From positions 1,178,001-1,242,000 of the forward strand of contig CBDCMS010000004.1 in the NCBI GenBank assembly GCA_965219005.1: DNA of 64,000 nt, written 5' to 3'. A program made the translations under genes and the position numbers. The notes under the pieces are model-generated. The model made no database searches. It was not told the origin of the DNA and was given only the letters and a program-made list of their open reading frames with translations. Below are positions 29,084-37,439 of this stretch, piece after piece (positions within the stretch are counted from its first letter, which is position 1; the number at the start of each line of letters is the position of its first letter). Source of the stretch: CAUZIZ01 sp965219005. Lineage in GTDB: Bacteria; Acidobacteriota; UBA6911; RPQK01; JAJDTT01.

Positions 29084-30083
29084 CTGGTTATGCACTTAAC
29101 TCCGGAAAAAGTCACCACCACCTAGTAAAAAAGGTGAGAGACAGGAGGTGAGTGGATGTACGAAAAGATGAATTTGTTGGAGTTTCAAGAGCGTTTTGCC
29201 ACAGAAGAAGCTTGTCTGAGTTACCTGATGCAGAAACGCTGGCCGGAAGGATTTGTCTGTCCCCGTTGTGGGGGTCAAGGAGGCTACTGGTTGCAGCACC
29301 GGCGATTGATGGAGTGTCGCCAATGCCGGTATCAGGCTTCTTCCACCGCCGGGACGATTTTCCACAAGACGCGGGTGCCCCTGAGATATTGGTTTTGGAC
29401 CATCTTCTTGATGAGCCGTTGCAAAGCGGGCTACTCGATGAAGGGACTGCAGAAGCTGCTGGGAATCGGAAGCTATCGGACGGTCTGGATGATGGGACAT
29501 AAGATCCGACAAGCCATGGCCAAACGTAATGACTGCTACCAATTAAGTCACCTGGTGGAGCTGGATGACTCTTTCTTTGGAGGCCGACGACGAGGGAGAA
29601 ATCGTCGGGGTCGCAAGCGAGGACGAGGGACCGAAGGCAAGGCCAAAGTTCTGGCCGCGGTGGAGATAACGAAAGCCGGGGGGCCGAGGTTTCTAAGTCT
29701 GGATGTGGTCGATAACATAACCAGCGACAATGTGAAGCGGGTCGCCTGGGCGAGGATCGACCCCGGAGCTCAGATCCGAAGCGACGCCTATCACGCGTTT
29801 GTCGGTTTAGCTCAAGCCGGCTACCAGCATGAACGCGTCCGGCTCGAGTGGGTGGGGATGGGTTTTGAACAGTTCCCATGGGTTCACACCCTCATTTCCA
29901 ACTGCAAGACTCAGCTCCAAGGGACTCAGAAAGCGGTCAGCCTCAAGCACCTTCAACGTTACCTGGCTGAGTTTTGTTACCGTTTCAATCGTCGTTTCTG
30001 GGAATCCGAGCTCTTCGACCGTCTCCTGACAGCCTGTTCGCTCTATCCCACCGTCACCTATCCGGAGTTAAGTGCATAACCAG
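29084..30083 (+). mobile_element. IS1595-family insertion sequence, complete
   Basis: The 22-bp inverted repeats match exactly: CTGGTTATGCACTTAACTCC plus GG at 29084-29105, and its complement at 30062-30083. The 8-bp direct repeat TCTCGAAT occurs at 29076-29083 and at 30086-30093 (two bases outside the right repeat), fitting the 8-bp duplication known for IS1595. The element splits a dispersed repeat: the unbroken version GTTTCTTTCTCGAATGGGGC is present near 40811-40830. About 1 kb, one transposase gene, apparently intact. Confidence 0.88.
29156..30079 (+). CDS. IS1595-family transposase (ISXO2-like)
   Basis: 307 residues, the normal length. The N-terminal zinc ribbon has CPRC (VCPRCGGQGG) and CRQC (MECRQCRYQ), followed by the family stretch STAGTIFHKTRVPLRYWFW. 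The DDE-type nuclease begins with LVELDDSFFGGRRRGRNRRG (first Asp), then VDNITSDNV and IRSDAYHAFVGL (second acidic residue), and the C-terminal NRRFWESELFDRLL block. The stop codon lies inside the right inverted repeat, so the last residues are encoded by the element end. AGGAGGTG sits upstream of the ATG. It is full length and probably functional. Confidence 0.93.
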   Translation: MYEKMNLLEFQERFATEEACLSYLMQKRWPEGFVCPRCGGQGGYWLQHRRLMECRQCRYQASSTAGTIFHKTRVPLRYWFWTIFLMSRCKAGYSMKGLQKLLGIGSYRTVWMMGHKIRQAMAKRNDCYQLSHLVELDDSFFGGRRRGRNRRGRKRGRGTEGKAKVLAAVEITKAGGPRFLSLDVVDNITSDNVKRVAWARIDPGAQIRSDAYHAFVGLAQAGYQHERVRLEWVGMGFEQFPWVHTLISNCKTQLQGTQKAVSLKHLQRYLAEFCYRFNRRFWESELFDRLLTACSLYPTVTYPELSA

Positions 30084-30139
30084 ATTCTCGAATGGGGCCA
30101 GCATCACTGGGGTCGACACTCCGAGCCAGGAGAACCTCT

Positions 30140-31237
30140 TCATGGCCTGACGGCAACTCGAAGCGAGTGGGTGCTGATAGCGTAGTGGAAAGCCTCGTCG
30201 GCGTCGTTGAGAGCGAAACTATCCGACACCAGTTCCGAGAAAGGATACTCGTTCTGGCACCGGGACAGGAACTCGACGGCATCGGCAAGATCCCGGGGAG
30301 CGTAGTTGTGGATGCCCTGGATGGTCAACAGGCGTCTCACAATCGTCTCGGCCGCAGCCGAAAAAGGGGGACCCGGAAAGACTGCTCCGACCAGCGCATA
30401 GCGTCCACCAGTCCGCAAGAGCGGTAGGCCCGTTTCCACAGCACTTGCGGCGCCGCACAGCTCGATGGCCAGATCGACGCCGCGTCCTGAGGTCAACTGC
30501 TCAACTGTCTCGCGAAGCTCGGATACGTTATCGGCTACCTTGACGCATCGGGTTGCCCCGAAGCGCTGGGCCAACGCCAGGCGGCGTGGCTCAAGGTCGC
30601 AAGCGATTACTTCGCGCGCTCCTTGGCTACGGGCCATGGCACAGGCGGTCAATCCCAGCATACCGGCACCCTGGATCAGGACAACTGAGTCCTGGCAGCT
30701 GCCGGCAACACCTAGCGCCGCGGCTACGGTTGCGGTGGCGCAGTTCACCGGACACGCCACCTCATCGGACAATCCATCCGGTAGTGGGATCAGCGTGGAT
30801 CCGGCTGCCAGATGACAGTACTCAGCCAAGCCTCCGCTGAGCGAGTGCTCGGCGATAAGTTGCTGATGTCCATATTTGAACAGTCTTTCGCACTTCTGGG
30901 GAAGGTCACGTTCACAGAAGAAACAGCTGCCGCAGCTCGAGGCAATTGACCAGGTGACCCTGTCGCCTATTCGTGCAGTCTGGCCTGTGTAATCTTGAAT
31001 CGGTTCGCCGGGACCCAGGGCCTCGATCCGGCCGAGTATTTCGTGCCCCAGGATGGTGGGTGTCGGCGTCGGGCGATGTCCCTGATAAGTGTGCAGATCG
31101 CTTCCGCAGAGGGTGCAGCAGCTTACTCGGATGAGTGCTTCTCCTTCGCGAAGCTCTGGGAGGGGCAGGGATTGGATCTCTAGTGGCTGATCGGGACCAG
31201 TGAACAATGCTGCCCTGCAGGTAGCTGACATCGGCAA
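30140..31237 (-). CDS. Zinc-dependent alcohol dehydrogenase, phosphonate-associated (HpnZ-like) type
   Basis: 365 residues. Medium-chain dehydrogenase: catalytic zinc ligands in CTLCGSDLHT and GHEILGRIEALGPGE, structural zinc cysteines in SCGSCFFCERDLPQKC, and the nucleotide-binding QGAGMLGLTACAMAR. The opening AALFTGPDQPLEIQSLPLPE and CTLCGSDLHTYQGHRPTPTP resemble the subfamily sometimes found beside phosphonate-catabolism genes (HpnZ-like, family knowledge). No other phosphonate gene is present here, so the substrate stays open. It lies 15 bp downstream of the MFS gene on the same strand; the pair looks like transporter plus first oxidising enzyme. The IS1595 element sits just beyond its 3' end. 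Confidence 0.8.
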   Translation of the reverse strand: MPMSATCRAALFTGPDQPLEIQSLPLPELREGEALIRVSCCTLCGSDLHTYQGHRPTPTPTILGHEILGRIEALGPGEPIQDYTGQTARIGDRVTWSIASSCGSCFFCERDLPQKCERLFKYGHQQLIAEHSLSGGLAEYCHLAAGSTLIPLPDGLSDEVACPVNCATATVAAALGVAGSCQDSVVLIQGAGMLGLTACAMARSQGAREVIACDLEPRRLALAQRFGATRCVKVADNVSELRETVEQLTSGRGVDLAIELCGAASAVETGLPLLRTGGRYALVGAVFPGPPFSAAAETIVRRLLTIQGIHNYAPRDLADAVEFLSRCQNEYPFSELVSDSFALNDADEAFHYAISTHSLRVAVRP

Positions 31238-31252
31238 TGTAGTATCGCTCTG

Positions 31253-32515
31253 TTATCTCCGCACAAACAATGCAGTCAAGGCACCGATGAGGCATGCAGC
31301 CGCCACGATAGGAAACACCAGGGCCGTGTTGTCATTGTTGATCTCGATGACCCTTCCAATCAAGGGTTCTCCCAGGCCGGCTACCACATAGGCACATGTG
31401 TTCATGACGCCGATACCAGTTCCGGCGCGTTGGGTGCCGAGCAGGTCAGGAGCGAGTGCCCAGAAAGTCGATTGTGGACCGTAGGCAAAGAATCCGCAGA
31501 GGAAGAGAATCGGGATTCCAGCCCAGTGTCCTTGTGGCACATAGAACATGGCCATGGCGGCGATTGCGGCGATTGCCATAAAGGTGGTGATGACGCCCGA
31601 TCGCCTGGATCCAAAAAGACGATCCGAAATCCAACCACTGCTCAGAGCCCCCAGCGCCATTCCCATCGGCAGGGCGATTGTGATCCATCTGCCTCCCAGG
31701 CTGTCCTTGTAATGTTGGCCCAGAAAATAGACCGGGACCCAGACCAGGAGACCGTAACGAGCCATATTCTGAAAGCCGATGGCCAGGCTTGCGATCATGA
31801 AACGCCAGTTGCTCAAGACGTGGCGGTATCGCTCTGCCGATGTCTCTTCAGCCTCTACCCCTGGCTTTTCGGTCTCGGCCTCACCATTTTGCTCAATCGG
31901 TGGGAAGCCCAGATCCTGGGGACGATTGCGCGCCACCAGGAAATACACTCCGCCGCCCAGCAGCAGAAGCAGCACTGGTAACCGAAAGATCCATCGCCAA
32001 TCCAGCTGGAACACGTCTAACACCAGTAGTGAGGTGGCGAAGGAAAGGACGGATGACATGCCTGCCGCAAAGACATAGAGTCCGAATGCTTTACCTCGCT
32101 CGTGGCGCGGCCACCAATTCGAGATGACACGGCTTCCCGGAGCCCAGCCCATCGACTGAAAGTACCCATTGACGGCCCAGGGGGTGATCAGACTTCCGAA
32201 TCCGGTGGCGAAACTGACCGTCCAGTTGGTAGCACAGGAGAGCAGGGCCCCGAGGCTCATCATCCGGCGCCCGCCGAAACGATCGCCTAGATTACCGTTG
32301 ATTGCCTGGCCGACGGCGTAGCTCCAGAGCAGCGCCGCGCTCACCCAACCCAAGACCTCCTTCGAGAGGCCCAGCTCCTTTTCGATACCGGGGATGGCAA
32401 AGCCGAACGTCTGTCGACCCGTGTAATAGAACAGGTAGCAGAACATGGTGGCCAGGAGCATTCGCCACTGGGCCGAGCGCATCCGGGAGGGGCCTGGACC
32501 TGAGAGGTCTGTCAT
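31253..32515 (-). CDS. MFS transporter, organophosphate:phosphate antiporter (GlpT/UhpC)-like
   Basis: About 420 residues from ATG 32515 (MTDLSGPGPSRMRSAQWRM); upstream in-frame codons reach 32590 but look non-native. Twelve hydrophobic segments with the OPA signature MLLATMFCYLFYYTGRQTFG, the loop-2 motif GNLGDRFGGRRMM, and SMGWAPGSRVISNWWPRHER, a hallmark of GlpT/UhpC/PgtP-type carriers. Substrates of the family are phosphorylated sugars, glycerol phosphate and similar anions. It precedes the HpnZ-like dehydrogenase by 15 bp, which fits joint uptake and oxidation of a phosphorylated or phosphonate compound (inference). Confidence 0.78.
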   Translation of the reverse strand: MTDLSGPGPSRMRSAQWRMLLATMFCYLFYYTGRQTFGFAIPGIEKELGLSKEVLGWVSAALLWSYAVGQAINGNLGDRFGGRRMMSLGALLSCATNWTVSFATGFGSLITPWAVNGYFQSMGWAPGSRVISNWWPRHERGKAFGLYVFAAGMSSVLSFATSLLVLDVFQLDWRWIFRLPVLLLLLGGGVYFLVARNRPQDLGFPPIEQNGEAETEKPGVEAEETSAERYRHVLSNWRFMIASLAIGFQNMARYGLLVWVPVYFLGQHYKDSLGGRWITIALPMGMALGALSSGWISDRLFGSRRSGVITTFMAIAAIAAMAMFYVPQGHWAGIPILFLCGFFAYGPQSTFWALAPDLLGTQRAGTGIGVMNTCAYVVAGLGEPLIGRVIEINNDNTALVFPIVAAACLIGALTALFVRR

Positions 32516-32608
32516 TCTGCAGATTCTAGTCTTTAGCCCCTGTGCAGTTCGAGTTTCCGGGACGAAATAGGAGGATTCGGGACGGAGCACACTTGAATTT
32601 GTTCTGAC

Positions 32609-32627
32609 TGGTCAATTTTGGTCAATT
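32609..32627 (+). promoter_or_regulatory. Tandem TGGTCAATT boxes, candidate antitoxin operator split off by IS630
   Basis: TGGTCAATT occurs twice with a 10-bp period (32609-32617 and 32619-32627), the helical spacing expected of an operator. Without the IS630 insertion it would lie about 20 bp upstream of the Phd/YefM antitoxin start. Binding is inference. Confidence 0.35.
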
Positions 32628-32693
32628 AAACTAGTAACATGTAACAGTTATTATTTCGTATGGTACAGTCATGGCATCCTAGGGAGGTATGCC

Positions 32694-33143
32694 ATGAACG
32701 CACGCTATCGGGTGACCCTAACGCCGGAAGAGCACCAGGAACTACAAGCGTTGACCAAGAGCGGGAAGACGGGAGCCAAGCGATTTCTCTACGCACGGGC
32801 TTTGCTCCTTTGCGATGCGGGTCCGCAGGGTCCGGCTTGGCCGGTCGCCCAAGTAGCGGAGGCGATGGGGGTCACCTCGCGCACGATCGAGCATCTCAAG
32901 CAACGGTTTGTCGAGGAGGGTCTGGAGGCAGCTCTGCAGCGTCGGCCGCGGGAGAAGCCTCCACGAGAAGTGATCTTCGATGGGGCTTTCGAAGCGAGAT
33001 TGATCGCCCTGGCCTGTTCGGAAGCGCCTGACGGACGGAGACGTTGGACGGTGCGGTTATTGGCGGAGAAGGCGGTCGAACTCAACCTCGCACCTCGCCT
33101 CTCCCACATGACGGTCCAGCGCGTCCTAAAAAAACGAACTTAA
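32694..33143 (+). CDS. IS630-family transposase, N-terminal part
   Basis: 149 residues with paired helix-turn-helix domains: VAQVAEAMGVTSRTIEHLKQ and a second one including RRWTVRLLAEKAVELN. The start follows AGGGAGG. The frame ends at TAA 33141-33143 directly after a run of seven A (33128-33134). The conserved continuation of the family (LKPHLRKCWRIPPK) lies in another frame from about 33139, so the two frames encode one ancestral transposase. Confidence 0.88.
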   Translation: MNARYRVTLTPEEHQELQALTKSGKTGAKRFLYARALLLCDAGPQGPAWPVAQVAEAMGVTSRTIEHLKQRFVEEGLEAALQRRPREKPPREVIFDGAFEARLIALACSEAPDGRRRWTVRLLAEKAVELNLAPRLSHMTVQRVLKKRT

Positions 33144-33204
33144 ACCTCACCTCCGCAAGTGCTGGCGAATCCCGCCCAAGGAGAGCGCCGCATTCGTAGC
33201 CCAC

Positions 33205-33825
33205 ATGGAAGATATCATTGCGGTGTACGAACGGTCCTATAATCCCTTGCTTCCCGTCCTCTGCATGGATGAAACCTGTAAACAACTGATCGGGGAAGTC
33301 CACGAACCGATCCCCGCTACTCCCGGCAGACCGGCACGATACGACCACGAGTATATCCGCAACGGGGTGGCTCAGATCTTTCTCGAAGTCGAACCGTTGA
33401 GTGGTCGTCGTCATGTCGCGGTCAGCGAGCGTCGGACTCGCGAGGACTGGGCCTGGTGGATCAAAGGGATGCTCGACGAACGCTATCCGGAGGCCACTCG
33501 GGTCCTTTTGGTGGTGGATAACCTCAACACTCACGCGATCGTCTCGCTTTATCAGACGTTTGAGGCACAGGAAGCCCGAAGGTTGGCCGAGCGTCTTGAC
33601 ATCCACTACACGCCTAAACATGGCAGTTGGCTCAATATGGCAGAGATCGAACTGAGCGCCCTGATCGGGCAATGCCTAGATTGGCGCATTCCTGACCTCG
33701 AAACCATGAGCGGCCACATCGCCGCTTGGGAACAAGACCGAAATAATCGGCAGTCGACGATCGACTGGCAGTTTTTCACCGATGATGCCCGGGTCAAATT
33801 GAAACATCTTTATCCGAAAATATAA
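33205..33825 (+). CDS. IS630-family transposase, catalytic part
   Basis: 206 residues from the first ATG, but homologous coding begins earlier, around 33136 (ELKPHLRKCWRIPPKESAAF). It carries the DDE nuclease: VLCMDETCKQLI (first Asp), VLLVVDNLNTH (second Asp) and HGSWLNMAEIELS (Glu). Relative to the upstream frame it is shifted +1 (or -2). A simple -1 slip on the A7 run would not join the frames, so it is either inactivated by a small indel or depends on transcriptional slippage. The stop lies in the right inverted repeat. Confidence 0.88.
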   Translation: MEDIIAVYERSYNPLLPVLCMDETCKQLIGEVHEPIPATPGRPARYDHEYIRNGVAQIFLEVEPLSGRRHVAVSERRTREDWAWWIKGMLDERYPEATRVLLVVDNLNTHAIVSLYQTFEAQEARRLAERLDIHYTPKHGSWLNMAEIELSALIGQCLDWRIPDLETMSGHIAAWEQDRNNRQSTIDWQFFTDDARVKLKHLYPKI

Positions 33826-33846
33826 CTGTTACAAGGTACTAGTCAT

Positions 33847-34068
33847 ATGCGATCCATGAATGCATCTGAGTTCAAGGCCCGATGTTTGGCCCTCCTTGAG
33901 GAGGTGCAGCAGACTGGCGAAATGATAACGATTCTCAAGCGTGGTAAACCTGTGGCTTGCGTCTCCCCGGCCCGGGAAATTACCGTCGGCTATCCCCAGG
34001 ACGCCCTGAAGGGAACGGTCAAGATCCTGGGGGATGTGATGGAACCGGTAGTTGCCCCGGGCCTTTAG
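33847..34068 (+). CDS. Phd/YefM-family antitoxin, orphan
   Basis: 73 residues: MNASEFKARCLALLEEVQQT, then ITILKRGKPVACVSP, the standard Phd/YefM fold that binds operator DNA through its N-terminus and toxin through its C-terminus. An ATG at 33859 (MNASEF) is also a plausible start. No PIN, RelE or Doc toxin follows: the next 214 bp hold only hairpin repeats and a hexamer array. The IS630 element ends 7 bp upstream and removes the native ribosome-binding region and promoter. The module therefore looks broken on both sides. Confidence 0.8.
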   Translation: MRSMNASEFKARCLALLEEVQQTGEMITILKRGKPVACVSPAREITVGYPQDALKGTVKILGDVMEPVVAPGL

Positions 34069-34073
34069 GTACG

Positions 34074-34164
34074 CAACCCGTTTCGGGTTGATTCAGATTT
34101 GGGGGCGACTCCCCACCCAGGGTTCGGAAACCCTGGGCTGGAATACGCAATCCCGTTGGGATTG
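34074..34164. repeat. Cluster of three small hairpins
   Basis: CAACCCGTTTCGGGTTG (34074-34090), CCCAGGGTTCGGAAACCCTG (start 34116, 9-bp stem) and CAATCCCGTTGGGATTG (34148-34164) follow one another after the antitoxin. They look like degenerate copies of a REP-type element. No coding signal is visible. Confidence 0.7.
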
Positions 34165-34234
34165 ATCTCGCTCGGGCTGCGACGCTCAAGGCCTCAGGCC
34201 CTTAGGCTAGACTAAGACAAGCCATCGCAATCTA

Positions 34235-34277
34235 AGTCGAAATCGAAGTCGCTATCGGTATCGGTATCGGAATCGAA
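34235..34277 (-). repeat. Left hexanucleotide array of the four-helix-bundle locus
   Basis: Imperfect units of six bases based on TATCGG and AATCGA (core GCTATCGGTATCGGTATCGG). It is the inverted counterpart of the array at 34670-34753 and ends 5 bp before the ATG of the four-helix-bundle gene. Confidence 0.88.
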
Positions 34278-34282
34278 CCACC

Positions 34283-34765
34283 ATGGGTTTCGGACACGAG
34301 AAACTGGATGTCTACCGCCTCTCGATAGGCTACGTGGCATGGGTCTATGAGAAGGCCGGAAGCCTGACCGGAGTCCATCGAGCGGCGCGGGATCAGTGGC
34401 TTCGCGCCAGCCAGTCGATTCCGCTGAACATCGCGGAAGGCAACGGCAAGGCGGCGGCCGCCGATCGCCGGCGGTATTTCGAGATCGCTCGCGGCTCCGT
34501 ATTCCAATGTGCGGCGATCCAGGATGTTCTGGTGGTCGGGAAGGCGCTGAATGAACGAGAGAGCGCTGAGCGGAAAGTCGAACTGGATCGGATGGCCGCT
34601 ATGCTGAGTCGATTGGGGGGAAGAGGATACTGCATCGAGGAAGCTCCACTGATTTATGGAGGTTCGGAGGTCGATTTCGATTTCGATACCGATACCGATA
34701 CCGATAGCGATACCGATACCGATACCGATACCGATAGCGATAGCGATTTGGATAGGAGGCAGTAG
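34283..34765 (+). CDS. Four-helix-bundle protein (23S rRNA intervening-sequence/Avd-like family)
   Basis: 160 residues. Residues 1-120 carry the family pattern EKLDVYRLSIGYVAWVYEK, WLRASQSIPLNIAEGNGK, RRRYFEIARGSVFQCAAIQD and ELDRMAAMLSRLGGRGY. The family includes proteins encoded in 23S rRNA intervening sequences and the Avd accessory protein of diversity-generating retroelements, but no rRNA or reverse transcriptase is nearby. Residues from about 130 on are DFDFDTDTDTDSDTDTDTD, translated directly from the GATACC array, so the tail is repeat-derived. The gene stands alone and is bracketed by inverted hexamer arrays. Molecular function is unknown. Confidence 0.85.
   Translation: MGFGHEKLDVYRLSIGYVAWVYEKAGSLTGVHRAARDQWLRASQSIPLNIAEGNGKAAAADRRRYFEIARGSVFQCAAIQDVLVVGKALNERESAERKVELDRMAAMLSRLGGRGYCIEEAPLIYGGSEVDFDFDTDTDTDSDTDTDTDTDSDSDLDRRQ
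34670..34753 (+). repeat. Right hexanucleotide array (GATACC)n, coding
   Basis: About 14 units of GATACC, GATAGC and GATTTC in frame with the four-helix-bundle gene, giving its Asp-Thr/Ser tail. It is inverted relative to the left array at 34235-34277, even in the order of unit variants (GATTTC-type outward or inward, GATAGC next to GATACC). Confidence 0.9.
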
Positions 34766-34802
34766 AGCACAGGCGCTAAATAAAAGTTAGCGGGTCCACG
34801 TC

Positions 34803-34832
34803 ATCGAAATCGGGATCGGTATCGAAATCGAA
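34803..34832 (-). repeat. Third hexamer array copy, left-array orientation
   Basis: CGAAATCGGGATCGGTATCG then AAATCGAACTGCCATAGG resembles the left array plus the start-codon region (ATCGAACCACCATGGG), but no open frame follows. It may be the scar of a second, lost unit. Nothing else is recognised up to the ahcY stop at 34952. Confidence 0.6.
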
Positions 34833-34951
34833 CTGCCATAGGCTTAGTTTTAGGCTAGGGCACCCGAAACCCAGAAACTGGGGGTCGTGGATTCTTGTGT
34901 CCTGCGTTCCAAACTCGACTAAAAGCAACGAAGAACTTCAGATAAACGTAG

Positions 34952-36382
<1,431 letters not shown>

Positions 36383-36400
36383 TCCTTGTCTCCTTCTAAG

Positions 36401-37369
36401 TTAATGAATGTCAGTACTCAGAGGCTTCTCCGCGGTCATGACAAAGAGTTCAGGCGCCGGAAGATCCGGTCCCAAGCGGCTGTCTCGACCCGTAGCGATC
36501 AGCCTTTTCCAGCGAACGTTGTCAAACTTTGCCTGGGCCATCCGTGACGCCAGGTTTTCGGGATCGATGCCACGCACTACTTCGTGCATGGCCTCACGAA
36601 AACTCGTCAGGTCGTGCGGTTCGACGTCCACGATCAAAACCCGGCCTCCACGCTTCAGCACCCGGGCGATCTCGGCGAGACTGTTTTCGGGATCCAAGGA
36701 GTGGCGAAGAACCAGCAGAGCCAAGACAGCATCAAGCGATTCGTCAGAGGCGGGAATCGCCTCCAGCCGGCCTGCCCTGAACTCGACATTGTCGAGACCC
36801 TCTCGCTCGGCCCGCTGCCGGGCCAGATTCAGCATCGCCGTCGACGGATCTACCGCCAGCACGCGGCCGAACTGTCGTGAAAGCGTGGGCAGAAGATATC
36901 CCGTTCCAGTCCCCATATCGAGCACCTCCCACTCGCTGGGCAGGAGCCCACAAAGTGCCTCCAGATGAAAGATGCCGCCGAAGTGACGGAAGCGGAGATC
37001 GTCCCATTGGTGTGCCAGGCGTTCGAAAGTATCCTCTCCGCCCTTCCGTGCTCGAATCACCTGGATCAGGCGATTCCCTAGGCGCGTTTCCAGGGGTTGG
37101 CTCCTGAGCCAGGAATTGAGAAGATCTGCTAACCCTTTGTCACCATTGCCATTGGGCTCGATCAGCCCGATGTAGACGCGGCTGCCTTCACGCCGATCCA
37201 CCAAGAGGCCGGTGTTCCGAAGCGTCTTCAGGTGTCGGCTGACGGTTGATTGGGGGAGTCCTAGGATTTCAGTGATCTCGCCAACCGTGAGGGGTGCCTC
37301 ACCCAAGAGACGCAGCACCTGCCTTCGTCCGGAATCGCTGAAGGATCGCAACAGGAGGTTTTCATCCAC
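36401..37369 (-). CDS. ArsR-family regulator fused to SAM-dependent methyltransferase (SahR-like)
   Basis: 322 residues, GTG start. Residues 1-85: ArsR winged helix (VLRLLGEAPLTVGEITEILG, then LPQSTVSRHLKTLRNTGLLV), without the metal-binding CVC motif. Residues 140-250: class I methyltransferase fold with VLDMGTGTGYLL (motif I), VLAVDPSTAML and LKRGGRVLIVDVEPHD. ArsR-methyltransferase fusions next to ahcY resemble the SahR class, in which the second domain is thought to sense S-adenosylhomocysteine (family knowledge). Position directly upstream of ahcY supports control of the methyl cycle. No Shine-Dalgarno site precedes the GTG; the promoter geometry predicts a leaderless mRNA. Confidence 0.87.
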   Translation of the reverse strand: MDENLLLRSFSDSGRRQVLRLLGEAPLTVGEITEILGLPQSTVSRHLKTLRNTGLLVDRREGSRVYIGLIEPNGNGDKGLADLLNSWLRSQPLETRLGNRLIQVIRARKGGEDTFERLAHQWDDLRFRHFGGIFHLEALCGLLPSEWEVLDMGTGTGYLLPTLSRQFGRVLAVDPSTAMLNLARQRAEREGLDNVEFRAGRLEAIPASDESLDAVLALLVLRHSLDPENSLAEIARVLKRGGRVLIVDVEPHDLTSFREAMHEVVRGIDPENLASRMAQAKFDNVRWKRLIATGRDSRLGPDLPAPELFVMTAEKPLSTDIH

Positions 37370-37371
37370 AA

Positions 37372-37406
37372 ATCCGAATATACGGATATTGCTAGGTGGT
37401 GGTCAA
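37372..37406 (-). promoter_or_regulatory. Promoter and operator-like palindrome of the ArsR-MT/ahcY operon
   Basis: Reading the minus strand: -35 box TTGACC (37406-37401), an 18-bp spacer, -10 box TATATT (37382-37377), then seven bases to the GTG start, so transcription should begin at or next to the start codon. The near-palindrome ATCCGTATATTCGGAT (37387-37372) covers the -10 box, an ideal place for repression by the encoded ArsR-type protein. Binding is inference. Confidence 0.7.
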
Positions 37407-37439
37407 CCCTTTTTCTTCTTACCAGCCTGTTTTGCCATG

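Larger units (their letters stand above)
32634..33839 (+). mobile_element. IS630-family insertion sequence, 1206 bp, TA-flanked
   Basis: Imperfect inverted repeats of about 25 bp: left GTAACATGTAACAGTTAT (32634 on), right end reverse complement GTACCTTGTAACAGTTAT (from 33839). TA flanks both sides (32632-32633 and 33840-33841), the classic IS630/Tc1 target duplication. Two transposase reading frames lie inside. The right end stops 7 bp before the start codon of the Phd/YefM antitoxin. Confidence 0.88.

Noticed and set aside
30140..31237. Firm assignment to phosphonate catabolism
   Set aside because: Only subfamily resemblance supports it; no phn, phosphonatase or aminotransferase gene is in the window.
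33120..33145. Programmed -1 frameshift on the A7 run of the IS630 transposase
   Set aside because: A -1 slip leads to a frame with an early stop; the catalytic domain lies in the +1 (or -2) frame.
34283..34765. Avd protein of a diversity-generating retroelement
   Set aside because: No reverse transcriptase, template repeat or variable target gene is visible within 10 kb; only the fold family is shared.
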